Shown here one piece after another: positions 1 to 14,000 of a stretch of 64,000 nucleotides of DNA. Each line of letters begins with the position of its first letter. Within the stretch, counting starts at the first letter, position 1. Under the pieces are notes generated by a model. The model was not told the DNA's origin. It saw only the letters and a list, made by a program, of their open reading frames with translations, and did not search any database. The stretch is taken from NCBI GenBank assembly GCA_038501625.1, contig JAZAYU010000003.1:1615001-1679000 (forward strand), written 5' to 3'. A program made the translations under genes and the position numbers. This stretch comes from Corbicula japonica. Taxonomy: Eukaryota; Mollusca; Bivalvia; Venerida; Cyrenidae.

Positions 1-633
1 AGCAGACGACATTAATTATTATGCAATACAGGTAAAAAAAAACCATTTTATTGTCAAAATATGTAACAAAATCACTGTCTTGTTATGAGAAAATAATAGA
101 AATTTGAAAGTTCTTTCTAAATATAGTAACAACAAAAATGACAAAAAAAATAACCAAAGGTACCTTTTGATAATTTAAGATTAGTATCATGGTAGCTGAA
201 AATAGGATTATTTTGATTCAGGTATATATCCGATGTTATTCTGATCATGCAGTAAGTATAGTTTGAATCTGAAATGTCTGAAAGACTTAACATTTGACTG
301 ACAAATTTTAAGAACATCTAAACAATGTTCCTTCAAACCATGTATTTGATGAAAATGCCTTTTATTAATTAGGCAAACAGTGTAGATTTAGAACAGCTGA
401 AGCATCTGCATCATCAAATCTGGATCTACAGTAAAACCCCGCTAATGAGACCACTTGGCGGTCTGAAAAAAAGTGGTCTTAATAGCGGGGTGGTCTCAAT
501 ATAGGGGTGGGACCATTTGATGATCAAAAAGCTGGCAAGGGGCAGAGGACAGAAGGACAGAGTTATCTTTATTAAGTGGCCAGTATTTTTGAAAGCATTT
601 TATCAAAATTGTCATCATTATCATAATAATCTT

Positions 634-819
634 TCAGTCCTCATTTAATTTATTTTTTAATAAAAAATGTCGAAGAAAATATTTATTTGCTTGATCGATC
701 TGTACCTGAGTTTTGCCAATGCCAAATTTCTCTGCCAACTTGCGTTGGCTTTGACCTGAACTTTCTTTGATTAGCTGCACTTTCTCAGTAAGAGAAAGTT
801 CTCTACGAGGTTTCGACAT
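634..819 (-). pseudogene. Fragment of Tigger-type transposase (CENP-B N-terminal HTH)
   Basis: 61 codons from an ATG. The first 40 residues (SLTEKVQLIKES, QRKLAEKFGIGKTQVQ) have the helix-turn-helix pattern of the CENP-B/Tigger DNA-binding domain. After KTQVQ the similarity stops and an unrelated tail runs to a stop. The DDE catalytic domain is absent, so the fragment cannot transpose on its own. Confidence 0.75.
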
Positions 820-1233
820 TTTGCAGTTTTCTATTCTTATATTATTTAAAAATCGTTATTTACAGATCAAACAAATGCATCTGTAAAGTCAACCCATATT
901 TAAAATCGACGTCGATTTACTCAATAAAAACTATAACTTAATAACTTACTGCAAATAAGTGTCAATTAGCGTAAATCAATGCAACAGACAATGGATTAAT
1001 CTCTTGTCAAAACATCCTCATTATCGATTTTCGCAGTTTAACGAATGCCGCAAAGCGTTGTTTTGTTTATGTCGTAAATTGATATAGTTCGATTTTGACC
1101 CGTGAGCTGTGACCTTTTGGACAAGTCCATTGTTATAATCCCAAATAGGTTAAGTAAGTCAATTTACAAAGTTACCGTTAATTTACTTAACTTATATGAC
1201 ATTAAAACCTGTTCAAAGCAGCAAATTGTTAGT

Positions 1234-1318
1234 CACGGCGAATAGCTCAGTGGATAAGGATCTCGAGCTATGATGCAAAACATTGCAAGTTCGAATCCAA
1301 TAATAGTAACTTTTTTTA
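1234..1318 (+). pseudogene. tRNA-like sequence with Pol III boxes and T-run
   Basis: Contains an A box (TAGCTCAGTGG), a B box (AGTTCGAATCC) and a T-arm-like stem (attg/caat), followed by a run of seven T. The anticodon arm cannot be folded normally and the acceptor stem is weak, so this is more likely a decayed tRNA-derived SINE head than a working tRNA. Confidence 0.5.
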
Positions 1319-1762
1319 TTTTTGTCTTTTAATTACTTTTTTAATATAAATTTATATCGCATGATATTATTTAGTTAATTGTTAGTTTATCATTATTTTT
1401 TGCAAAGCCCTTTAATAAAGTTCATGTTCATTTTTTAACTATATTTTTGTTGAGCGGATTGCCCCTTACACCGACCATTGAAATATAAAGCAAAAAAAAC
1501 GGGTCTTTAAAAAAGTGCCCGTAATAGCGAGGTGGTCTCATTTTCGGGGTGGTCGTAAGGCGGGGTTTTACTGTACACTGTTTACCTCTGGGTAAAAATA
1601 ACAATGAATCTTAAATCAAACAGTGTAGATCATGATCAGACAGACAGATGTGCCAGTTGATCTGGAGCAACACTTGTCATTCTTAGAATATAAGACATAT
1701 TCCTTGAAGTAAGGGGTGCAGCTGAAAATGAAATGATTACTTTGTTAAGTGATATGCAGTCC

Positions 1763-1902
1763 CCAAGGTTATAAAACTGAGCATGGAAACCAGTCTCAAA
1801 TCTCAAGCATCTGATTGGCTGAAATGGCGACCAGTCGCCATTTCAGCCAATCTGATGCTTGAGATTTGAGACTGGGTTCCAAACTCAGCTTTATAACCTT
1901 GG
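1763..1902. mobile_element. Near-perfect palindromic MITE (hairpin family H)
   Basis: About 68 bp each side, meeting at gcgaccagtcgc. Arms run from CCAAGGTTATAAAACTGAG through CAAATCTCAAGCATCTGATT and back. No coding capacity. Other members are at 2413, 3126, 10475, 59539, 60977 and 62503. Confidence 0.85.
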
Positions 1903-2036
1903 AGCAAGGTATCATTGGTGATTTATAACACATTCTGAAACATATCAACAATGTTAAGCATTTAACAGTTAAATTCTGGAACAAAGAACTGTGATCAGGT
2001 CCGGGGATATGGGTGTTTTTTTTCTCTCTGCCTTAC

Positions 2037-2090
2037 CTTGGGCCATATGTGCAAGCAAAGCTGCTCTCACAGCATATGGTATACTACTGC
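2037..2090 (-). CDS. KIF25: Candidate KIF25 exon 11
   Basis: 54 nt between acceptor tacacag and donor gtaagg. The phase (2 nt, 17 codons, 1 nt) fits the phase-1 end of exon 10. Encodes SSIPYAVRAALLAHMAQ plus a split glycine, an alanine-rich helix that would fall in the loop before the next motor strand. The intron to exon 10 is 6.6 kb. I have no remembered family match for this peptide, so the call rests on phase, splice sites and open frame. Confidence 0.5.
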
Positions 2091-5000
2091 CTGTGTAGAT
2101 AATAAGAATTTATGTTAGGTTTTAAGTGATAATAAAATTTAAAAAAGAATCTAATAGAACCTTTTACTTTTATCCTGCAATGTGTCAACCATGTAATATG
2201 ATATACTTTTCAAAAACCTAGTGGAGTTCAGGGTAACACCTAGTGGAGTTCAGGGAAACACCTAGTGGAGTTCAGGGAAACACCTAGTGGAGTTCAGGAA
2301 AACACCCTTTAAATATTTTGACGTCTGGCACATTATAAAATATATATTTTGTACATTACAATATAATACAGCTGGTGTTCCTTGCAATCTAATTAGTAAA
2401 CTCTGCCAGGGCACAAGATTATAAAACTGAGATTGAAGACCAGTCTCAAATCTCAAGTCTCCATTCCAGTCAATCAACACCCCTCTGGCCTACTGGACTG
2501 AATGATTTTATTATTTACCTTATTTTATCACCAAATGAAAAATGCAACATGTGAGCAATTATAAGAAAATCCTTTTTTTACCTTGACTCCATATAAATGG
2601 CTTTTAATACATGCGGAACAATGTGGATCGAGATCAGACAGCAAATCTGTGCTGTCTAATTAGGATCTACATCTTGATCAGAAATTACCTAATTAATCAA
2701 AATGTGAACAGTTTAGATCCTGATCATCAGACAAGGATGTGCCAGCTGATCTGGATCTACACTGTTTGCCCATGTGATATCAGCCTTATCCATGGAGTGA
2801 AGGGTTAACATATCTCTTGTTTTCTTCTTCCCAAAAATAATACAAAGTTAGACAGGACGCCTAAACATCATGCATATTTGCAGGCAGAATTATGCCTTTT
2901 ACGTACAATATAATGTATAATTAATGCAGTTAATGTTAAATAAGAGAGTGTAACAAAAGACATGACAGGAATAATTAAAAGTAATTGTTAATCTTCTATC
3001 TAATTTTTCCTCCTTCAAACTTTTCACACCAGTTAAAATGACAGCATATAATTTTTGTCAGTATGTTACTGCAGTACTGTAACTGTAACAGAGCTTGAAT
3101 TCATCAAGAAACAATCAGTGCTGAATATTATAAAACTGAGATCTGAAACCAGTCTCAAATCTCAAGTATCTGATTGGCTAAAATGCCGAATGGTCTTAAA
3201 TAAGTAGCTCAATTATGTCTTTTAAAGATGCCAGGTCATGCATTGATGACAAAAATATTAATTGTTTTTAAATATCACAATTTATAATATGAAACTGTAG
3301 AAGACCTGTAATTAAAGATTCTTTTGCAGTCAATGTATGAGTGAGTACATTCAAAGCCAAAGTCATTAGAGAGTTACTAATGTTGAAAAATTCACTCATA
3401 TCTGGTCATCAAATAGACTGTTAAGTCCCAAAATTTCAGCAAAATTCACTCCTATCCTGTCATTTATAGCCAATATTTAGTAGAAGCCTTTTCTCCATAG
3501 ACACTTCTTTATTGTGTGGGCGAACAGTGAAGATCCAGATCATCTGGCACATCCGTGCCATCTGATCAGGATCGCCAGTTTGCTTTATGATTCATCAGGT
3601 TATTTCTGACCAAAATGCGACCAGTGCAGATCCTGATCAGACGGCAAGAATGTGCCAGCTGATCTGGATCTACACTGGTCGCATATGCGTAAAAATGCGT
3701 ATATATGGAGGAAAGGGTTAAATGGGTGTGAAAACAATAGATATTACATATTTATTTTCTTTACAAAATAAAGTTACCAAAACCTAGGAGTAATCAAAAT
3801 TATTGCATTTTTCAGAGTTCCATTAAAATCAAAAGAGTACTGAACATCTTTATTTGTATAACATACATTATTATTGTTCATTTCTAGAAGTGTTGCCCAG
3901 TATACAGAAAAACACTACCTACAAGGTTATGGGCACAGACACCAACACTGGAGTCAGAAGTTGAGCTAAATTATTGCAATAAAAAGATATAAAGCTGCAT
4001 GCATCATTCTTTACCAACAAATATTCTACACATGCAGTATATGTCTGGAAATATGTAAACCCTTCACTACATGATCTCATGAGTGACCACTGTAGATCCA
4101 GATCAGTCTGCACATCTGTGCATTTTCAAGATCTACATTGTTCACTTTTTTGGTCAGAACTAACCTAATAAATCTAAAGTGACTGGTTTAGATCCTAACC
4201 AGAGTGCAGGAATGTGCAACTTTTACTGGATCTATACTATTCAAACACGGGATGTATGTCTTATCCATGGAGTACCAGTAATATGTTACACGACAATGTG
4301 AGAGAAGATGCTGACTCCACTGACACTTGCCTTACAGCTTTATGATGACATGTCATTCATTCCTAAATGCTTGAAATATTACATTTTAAAACAAAGCAGT
4401 TTGCAGTTTCACCTCTGAAATGTATATTCCTTGTAAGTTTTTACTGTGAATGACAACGGCTGCAGTTAAATATGCAACCAAGCAAAAATCCCATACTTAC
4501 TGTAAATATGTTAACGGAAATACAAGTCGCTGTATGCATAAGCAATGGGTTTCTGTATAATTTGCAGTGTCTTTCTGTCAAAAATTCAACAACTTGAATG
4601 CGACTGCAGCTTTTCTCACATTGGACAAGAGCTTCTTTACTCCATGGGATTACGCTTATTATCCCATGTGTGACCAGTATTAACCCTTTCCTCCGCAGAA
4701 ACACCTTTATTGCTTGGGAGAACAGTGTAGATCCAGATCAGCTGGCACATCAGTGCTGTCTGATCCGGATCTGCACTGTTCGCTTTTTTATTCATTAGGT
4801 TATTTCTGATCAAAATGTGACCAGTGCAGATCCTGATCAGACGGCACAGATGTGCCGGCTTATCTGGATCTACACTGGTCGCACATGCGTAAAAATGCAA
4901 TTATATGGAGGAACGGGTTATCAAGATCTGCCTTGCAGTTGTTAATTTTGGTCAGGATCTACAATGTTCACATTTAGATTTACAAGAGCATTTCTTACCA

Positions 5001-8000
5001 AGAAACTAACAGGTTAGATAGAGACCAAACTGCAATGATGTGCAGGTTGATCTGGATCTACACTGGTAACCTATGAAATAAAAGGTACTCCATGAGAGAA
5101 AGTACAAGTTGGAGCATACTACAAACCATCAAGATATGTAACATGCTGTCAATTTCCTGCTACAGTTAAATAATATTCAGCACCTGGATTCTAAATTTAA
5201 AAGTAATAACCTATTAGTTGAATTGTAAGGGTGTGGCAGGTGTGGGATAGGGGCCCTATATCCTTGGGAACGAGCTCTTTGTTTATGTTTTTGATGTTTT
5301 TAAGAGGGACCTGTATATATTGCAAAAATGTATAAAGGACTTTTGCACACAGTTTTATCATTAAATCCCAAAACCCCATGAACTTACTAAGGTAAACATT
5401 TGTGTGCATTTTGATTCAAATCCCTTGAGAGCTCTGAAAAATAATTATATCTGTGACAGACAAACAAGGCAATAGTCTTAACAACTGGCTGTCAGGGATC
5501 GGCCACATAAAAATATAGTGAAAACAAAAGACTTTAAAATTTATTATCTTTTTGTACCCAAGTGCTCTGATTAAATGAAAAATCCAGGTGCTGTTTAATT
5601 ATATCTGAATACATGTATGGCAATACCAGTGCCTTACCAGAGCAAAACATGTCAATGTCTGCAAATGTACAATTGTAGTGACATATTAATGCCAAAAAAC
5701 AAAATACCTTTATCAATTGAAATGTAATTCTTCATCCTGATAAACTTATGAATAATGTCTAACTCTTAGAAATGTTTTTAATGAAGTGCAGTAATCTACA
5801 GGCTTTAATGTTTTTATGTTTGTGTGATCATATGTGTTTGATATTTTTTAATCAATAAAACAAAGATTTCCTAAACCCTTTAACATGTGTGCGACCTGCT
5901 TAGATTCAGATCAGCCTGAACATTCATGCTTTCTGATCAAAATCTGCAATCACCTAATGAAGAAATTAGCAAACAGTGTAGATCCTAAACAATCAACATG
6001 GATGTGCAGGCTGATCTGGATCTACACTGTTCACCGAACACCATATATGGAGGGAAGGGCTAATGCGTCCTATAGTTCAAAACTAGATGTGTGTTCAGTT
6101 GAACACTTGTGTCGCCCTCTGGTACAATGTCGTAATAAAAATGCAAGTAAAAAAGGGGCATAAATCCATCTTGACCTAAAGAACTTGGCATCATCATGAG
6201 CGTGTTGTCATGAGCAATATAATTTTAAAGTTTGATGAAGAAATATCAGGAAATGGCAAAATTATAGCAAACACTAAGTTTTTGTGTCAAAATCTAAGTA
6301 AAAAAGGGGCATAACTCCATTAAATGTGACCTTGACCTGAAGACATAGGTTTCATCATGATCATGTTGTCATAAGCAATATAATTTAAAAGTCTGATGAA
6401 GAAATATTGAGAAATGGCAGTAATAGCCTATGTTAAATTTTCGTGTCAAAATCCAAGTACAAAAAGGGGCACAACTCCATAAAATGTGACCTTGACCGAA
6501 AGAATATTGTATCATCACAAGCGTGTTGTAATAAGCAATATAATTTGAAAGTCTGATGAAGAAATATTGAGAAATGGCAAAGTAATAGCTAACTTTAAGT
6601 TTTCATGATGAAAACGGGGCATAACTCCATCAAATGTGACCCTGACCTAAAGAATTTGTCATCATCGTGACCAAGTTGTCATCAGCAGTTTAATTTGAAA
6701 GTTTGATGAAGAAATATTAAGAAATGGCAAAGTTATAGCCAACGTTAAGTTTTCATTATGGACAGACAGATCTATGGATGGACGGACCGACAGACAGACG
6801 GACAAAGTGATCCCTATGTATCGCCTTTTCTTCAAAAGGGCGACACAAAAAGACCTTTGTCTTCTTAACACTAGACACTTGGATTTGTTATTGTTTTGAT
6901 TTATCATAAAAACTTCAAACTTCTTTGGTGTCATCAAATATACAGACAGATAAAGGCTGTTCAGTTTTATGTCACTAGCCTTGTGTATCCCACAAAGTCC
7001 TATTGTTCAAACAACTATAAATAAAGCATTAAAATGTAGCGTTTTATACATTTGTAAACAACTAGACAGATTCATCAAATAAACATAGTGACATATACAT
7101 ACACTTGTAGCTTGAAACATGCCAGACAAATTTAAGATAGACAGTTTCTTACATCATTTAAACATACCATGTATCTATTAGGCTTTTGATAAAAAATCTT
7201 AAATCACAGGCATAAGTCATTTGTTTTATATGTTTACAAACTCATAGCAAAAATAAATGAAGAAAAAACTAAGACAAATTGCATTAAATTACATCCTATT
7301 AGGGATGAATGTAAATAATATAACATTGTTTTTATCACTATTTTCAACGTTTCGGCATTAAGCCTTTTTCAAGATTATATACAGAAAATTTTTACATTTT
7401 TCTCATTGTTTTACACAACAGTCGTGATTTTTTCAGAAATGAGAACTTATCAACAGTGTCTAATTGACCGAAATATTCAAGAACAACCAATCTAACTAGA
7501 GAAACAGTCATGATGCAAACATAATGCAGAGATAATGGATGGTAAAAGATGCACAATGCTGATGAAAAAGTGTCTTTACTTAAACATTTCGACTGTAAAA
7601 CTCCTCTGTGACGTAACCATCCTTAACAGTAAATACAAATGATCATAAGTAAGTGACTATAAGAAGGAAAATGTGCAAGACAGAGTTTATAAACACATTA
7701 TAAGTATTGACAGAATAAATTCAAATATATTATAAAACAAACAACAATCGAAGACAGCTATAGCCCCTGGTAAAAGGATTAATGTAGATAAATATGATTT
7801 TTGAACCCCACCCATTATCTGCAGTGTGTCAATGAACTTAGAAATTTCAGGCAGTCATGTGTTGATTGTGCTACCGAGTATATTTTGAAAGTTTGATTGA
7901 ATAATATGAAGAAACATCAAAATTATACTAAATATTAAGTTATTATACATAAATCATGAGTTATGAACATAACGAAGGGGGAGTCCCACAAAGAAGTGCT

Positions 8001-11000
8001 CTATAAATGTTCTAAAATGAATGTATAACAATATAAGGGGTGTAACTCTTGCAAATTTGAGCAAACTACAAAATTTTGATGATGTTTGCTCAGGCATTTC
8101 ATTGTAATAGGCAAAACATTTTTACGAAAAAAATGTAGAACTTGAGCACAGAAGTAAATGACATGTATGGGCCATAACTCTTGCAACTTCACTTCATGAT
8201 ATGGGCTTGGGCATTAAGTAATTTAAAATACTTCTAACCATGTTTCATTTACATTCCTTAACTCTTTACTCCATATATATATTTTGAATAGTATGTGCAA
8301 TCACTGTTGTTCCAGTTCATCTGGCCTCTCAGGATCTACACTGTTCGCTTTTTGTGTTATTATCATGTTATTTCTGACCTATATGCGACTAGTGTTGCTC
8401 CAGATCAGATGGCATAGATGTTCCAGCTTATCTGGATCTACACTGATTTGACATACAATAAAACATGTTTAAGGAGTAAAGTTTTAAGAAATGTAAAGGG
8501 ATGCATGGATGTTTGCACAGAATGATCTCTACCTGTTCTGTGTCTCATTGCCTTCTAGGCAACAATAATGAGCATGAAAAACTTAATGATCTAAATGAGC
8601 AGGTTTATTAATGTTTCATAACGTAAAGTTGTCAAAATAAAAATTCATACAAAGCAACACATTAAAAGTAACACACACTGCTGACAACCTACCTGCTCCG
8701 GGGTCTGCTACAGTTGGCTGAGGGGTCTGAGGTTTAGCAAAGAAGCTTGGAGCCTGAGATGTCACAGTCAAGGTCACAATAAGATGTGACCTGCTTGAGT
8801 GCTCATGCACCAAAGTGGCAGTTTCACGACGGGTACGTAGACCAAACTGGACTAGTGACATAACATCCTGTATTTTATTCACTTTCCTGAAAATAAGTTG
8901 AAAGTAACATCTTTTAATCAAAGAAAACAAAATCCTCAAATTTCTTTTTCCAAAATCATTGCAACAACATAATAATTACATTTGCTTATTTTTTTGTTTA
9001 TATTCAGTCTGTGGCCACAGTTCTTATACAAACATTATCTGATTTAATGGAAAATGTATCCCAGCCAAATGGCGAAGATGGACTGCAATTACTGAGTTCA
9101 ATAGCATTGCCACAGTCATATTTATCTGTTAAAATTTGTAAAATACTAGACATTTTTCCCTCACTGATGCAACATGGACCAACCCTTCCCCAATTTTAAA
9201 ATATTGGAAGAATCATATATTTTGATCATGGACTCCATGAAATATAGCTTATCAGTATGACTTTATCTATACAGTCTGATCTTGTTCTACACTTTTGGCT
9301 TCTTAGTCAGAAACTAGAATTTGGTGATCAAATTGAACATACAGTCAAATCTGTCTTAAGCAGCAACCCAAGGGAGTGACAAAAAACTGGCTGTTTAAGA
9401 CTGTTAAAAAAGCCGAGATATAAACATATGAAAAGCAAGAAAACAGTGCAATTTACCTAAATAAAGTAAAGTTCAAAGTTTTTTAATAATTCGCCTACAA
9501 TTTATGGACTCTTACAAATTTTCCTGAGCATACCGGTATTTTGGAGATCGTACCAATACATTGTATCGCCAATAAGGCTCCAATGTTTACACATGTTAAC
9601 GGTAACGTTTCGATTATGGGCCGTAAACATTTACAGAATCTCGGACTGTTTAAACAAACGGTCGCATGATTTTATGAAAATCGGCAGCGTAATAACAAAC
9701 GAGCATAATATTTTCAGGCTGTGGTAATAAAATTTCATTTTGTATTGCATGTTTTTGACAGATTTGGAATTTCCCAGTTTCCTCCTGGAAGGTTTGTGAT
9801 CTGCTAAGATAGCTAGGCTATTTGTGTATATGGACCCTTTACATCGGGTTATAAAGGGCTTGCAATGCTACTTACAACTTAAAAGGTTCTTTGACACTTA
9901 AAACTGCTTGTAAGTCTGTGTGTTATAAACAACGTTAAAACAGGATCGTTTCGTTTTTCACAGTCCGTGTAAACGTTTACAAAAATATGTAAATGTTAGA
10001 GCCTTACGCAAATGACTCGTATCGCAATGTATCGGTAATACTGCCCACCGCTAATGCCAACACTAATAATAAAAACAATCCAACTGTCAGAATATGTGAT
10101 CCCCGCTTTCACAAAAGACACATTTATCTAATGAATAAAAACAAACAAACAAGTAGATCATGATCAAACTGCACAGATGTTCTGGCTGATCTGGATCAAC
10201 TCTTGGTTGCACATGGTATATAAGCCATGGAGTGAATGAATAAACAGTTAGGGATAAAACTACGACCTTAAAACTGCAATAATAACATAACTGCAAGAGA
10301 TAAACAGAAATTGCAAGATAGTTTAAAAAACAACCAACAGAAAAAATATATTACTGTGGAATTGCTTCAATTATTTGTGTTTTTCACACTGATAAAGTTT
10401 TTAAAATAATCTGTTTTTACAAACTTTAAAATGTACAAAATTGGAGGTGCAAATCATTCATTATTACAATTCCTAAGAACATAAAACTAAAATTGAAGAA
10501 CAGTCTTAAATCTCAATTGCCGAAATAAAGATGAGCTTCAAATCTCAAGCATTGGAGACAATATCAAATCTCAAGCATCTGATGAAATGAAATTTATACT
10601 TGTTTCAGTAAAAAGTCTCAAGCGTTTAGAAATTATCTATTAAATTATAAACACGTAAAAATGAATGCATGAAATCATACTGGTCTCTATTTCATCCAAT
10701 CAGATGCTTGAGATCTGAGACTGGTCTCCAATCTCAGTTTTCATGATCTTGAGCATAAGTAAAATAAAAAATCGTACCACAGTACAAATCCCTGATCACC
10801 AAACCTAACTCTAAACCTGCTCATTGAATGTTATTGACTCACTTTTCTACTTTTTAACCAGTCCTTTCATAAATCATAGCAGAAATTTGTCAAATGAATA
10901 GTGATCAAAAGTGTAGACCCCAACCAGACTGTGTAGATGTGCAGTCTGATCTGTGTCTACACAAGTTACAAATGTGATAAAATCTGTCTTAAAGAAATAA

Positions 11001-14000
11001 CCTTATGAATCAAAAAGCAAGCATTGTAGATCCTGATCAGATGGCAAGTATTTATTGCCTGATCTTGATCTACACTGTCTGCCCATGGATAACAGCCATA
11101 TCTTATAAAGTAAAGGAATAAGCAGCAAATAGCTTAACCCATTCATCCATATATAGGCATTTTTAAGCATATGCCACCAGTGTAGATCCAGATCAGCCGG
11201 CACATCCTTGCCGTCTGATCAGGATCTGCACTGGTCACATTTTGGTCAGAAATAAATTACAAATCAAAAAGCGAACAGTTTAGATCCTGATCAGACGGCA
11301 TGGATGTGCCAGCTGATCTGGATCTAAACTGTTCACCCATGCAATCAAGGTGTATCTATGGAGGAAAGGGATATAACAATAACATTAACACTGAAACTGA
11401 ACAATCAGCCACCTGGACTTGATCTCTTTCTTCAATTCTATGTTCCTGGGTCTACATATCATACAAAAAAGAAGCTCAAATATGCATTTTACATAAAATA
11501 CATGTTGTCAATGATGTGATGAGTTAGATATGGCAAGTATTTTACACACTTATTCCTAAAACTAATTCTACGGTATTCACTTCTTGGTCAGAAATAACCT
11601 AATATATCTAAAAGCAAACAGTGTAGATCCTGATCAGCTGGATCAGATGGCACAAATGTGCCAGCTAATCTGGATCTGCACTATTCACACTATCTATAAA
11701 AACCAGCTAATCTGGATCTGCATTGTGAATTAACACAATCCATTGTATCGACAGAAGAAAGGGTTAATCACTTCCCCCATGTTATTCCTTTCATCACATT
11801 CTTGCAGTGTGATCAGTAAATACCATGTTCACTTTTTGCTCAGAAATAATCTAAATCTAAAGTCAAACAGTGTAGATTCTGACCAGACTGCATAAAGGGA
11901 CAAGTCTGTGAGTATGGACATTGGTTATAATAAGGTAGGGACCTTTAAAACTGTGAGGCCATTTCATTTAACCCTTTCCTCCATAAATACACATTTTTAC
12001 GCATGTGCAACCAGTGTAGATCCAGATCATTCGGCACAGCCGTCTGATCAGGATCTGCACTGGTCGCATTTTGGTCAGAAATAATGTAGTGTATCAAAAA
12101 GCGAACAGTTAAGATCCTGATCAGATGGCACGGATGTGCTGGCTGATCTGGATATAAACTGTTGGCCCATGAAATAAAGGTGTATCTATGGAGGAAGGGG
12201 TTAATCTCTTTGCTTTACAATGCCATTAATATTTTTATGTTTTATATGTCTGTGTGCTTTTGCATGGAACATTGTCGAGCTGATAAATGGTCAGGAAATA
12301 AACAGAGACAACTTGTACTTGATTGTTCATAAGAGAACCTGATGGGGCAATTGTCAGGTTGGTGCACCCTGGTTTAAATTCACAGTGGCAAATTGTTCCA
12401 AGGCAGTTACCACTCAAGTTCTCTTTCAATTTGATTGTTTGTTGTGTCTTAACCCTTTCCTCCACAGACACAACTTTATTGCATGGGCAAACAGTTCAGA
12501 TGTTCCGGCTGATCTGGATCTACACTGGTCGCACATGCGTAAAAATACGTATATGGAGGAAAGGGTTAATAGACAACTTTATAAGCATGTGCTCTCTGAT
12601 CTTCTCTACTTTTTGGCTGCATGGGAAGAATGTGTTTTCTGAGTGTGGCTATTCGTGATACACATGTTTCACTGTTCCCTCAGATTTCTTATGTAGTATT
12701 ATTATGTAAGCTACAGATTCACTGCACTCATAGACCACCATTCTCTACTTACTTTGAAGTAAGGGTAGGTATATTAAGAGCACCGTCTGGTCCCGTGATC
12801 ACATCATGTTTAGCATTCGGGTCCCCACTCAGCAGATCTCTAATATCATTGTTGTAGATCTCTACCACTGATACCTCCACAGAGTGATTCCCTTCTGGTT
12901 TCTCCTCTATCAACCTGAATAAATACAGTAAAATTCCTATTAAATGCCCCTTCTCTAATATTACGCCCCCCCATGTTATTTTAAGGAAAAAAATGAGTTA
13001 ATCTATATTTGTTATCCAATATCCTTCAGAATCTAATATTAAAATAAAAATAAATAATATATGTCCCCTTTCAAAAAATGTAACACCCCAAGGGCATTTA
13101 AAAGGAGTTTTACAGTAATTAACTTAAAAATTTCTGGTTCCAGTGAAACTAGCTATTTTGTAAAAATAGTACAGTAATATGACAAAAACCCTCACTACAA
13201 ATGACCTAGTGGTTAATTTCAATGACTTCTCATCCAACTTGTGGAAAGTGAAGCAGTTTTACCCAGGTTGCCTCTCCCAGCCCCTTGAGGACATGGGGTC
13301 TGCTTCCTTCAGAAAAAGCTTTAACCCTTTCCCACATAGATACACCTTAATTGCAAGAGCGAACAGTTTAGATCCAGATCAGCTGGCACATCTGTGCCAT
13401 CTGATCCGGATCTTAACTGTTCACTTTTTGATTTGTTAGATAATTTTTTACCAAAATGTGACCAGTGCAGATCCTGATCAGATGACATGGATGTGCCAGC
13501 TGATCTTGATCTACGCTGGTTGCATATGCAAAAAATTCATATATATGGAGGAAAGGGTTAAACAACAGTATGAACTATTATGTAACAAGGCACTTTAAAT
13601 GACAGTGTCACCAGGGATAAGTCTCCTTCTTTGTTCTTAGACTGATTTATTATAGTAGCTGCTGAAAAATAGAATTGCATTCCAAAGAAGTGTTAAGCCA
13701 GAAGAGTCTGCAATTAGGATGAATTCTGGTCTACATTTGCTTGAGTACTAGTCAGTACCATTAACCCTTTACTCCATATCTACAGATTTTATCATGTGTG
13801 CAAACAGTGTAGCTCCAGATCAGCTGGCACATGCTTAAAACCTGATGAGGATCTACACTGTTTGCTTTATGTTCACAAATAATATGAATCTTAAAGCAAA
13901 CAGTGAAGATCCAAATCAGATGGTATGGATGGATCTACACTGTTTGGCTATGTGATAATAGTTGTATCTATGGAGGAAAGATTTAAATTCCTTAATAACC

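Larger units (their letters stand above)
429..1573 (-). mobile_element. pogo/Tigger-like DNA transposon, non-autonomous
   Basis: Terminal inverted repeats CAGTAAAACCCCGC occur at 429-442 and, inverted, at the right end (to 1573), flanked by a TA duplication (427-428 and 1574-1575). Both ends carry related subterminal sequence (aatgagaccac and a gtggtct/aatagcgggg palindrome). The TA target and CAGT...CCCCGC termini are typical of the pogo/Tigger branch of Tc1/mariner. Inside are a minus-strand fragment of a CENP-B-type DNA-binding domain and a tRNA-like sequence. Confidence 0.8.

Noticed and set aside
1234..1318. Functional tRNA gene
   Set aside because: Anticodon arm and acceptor stem do not fold properly although the A and B boxes are good.
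4441..4900. Open frames with peptides such as NSVDPDQLAHLCRLIRICTV
   Set aside because: The same peptide recurs wherever a TTAA MITE copy lies and comes from translating its dyad modules in several frames; no gene is involved.
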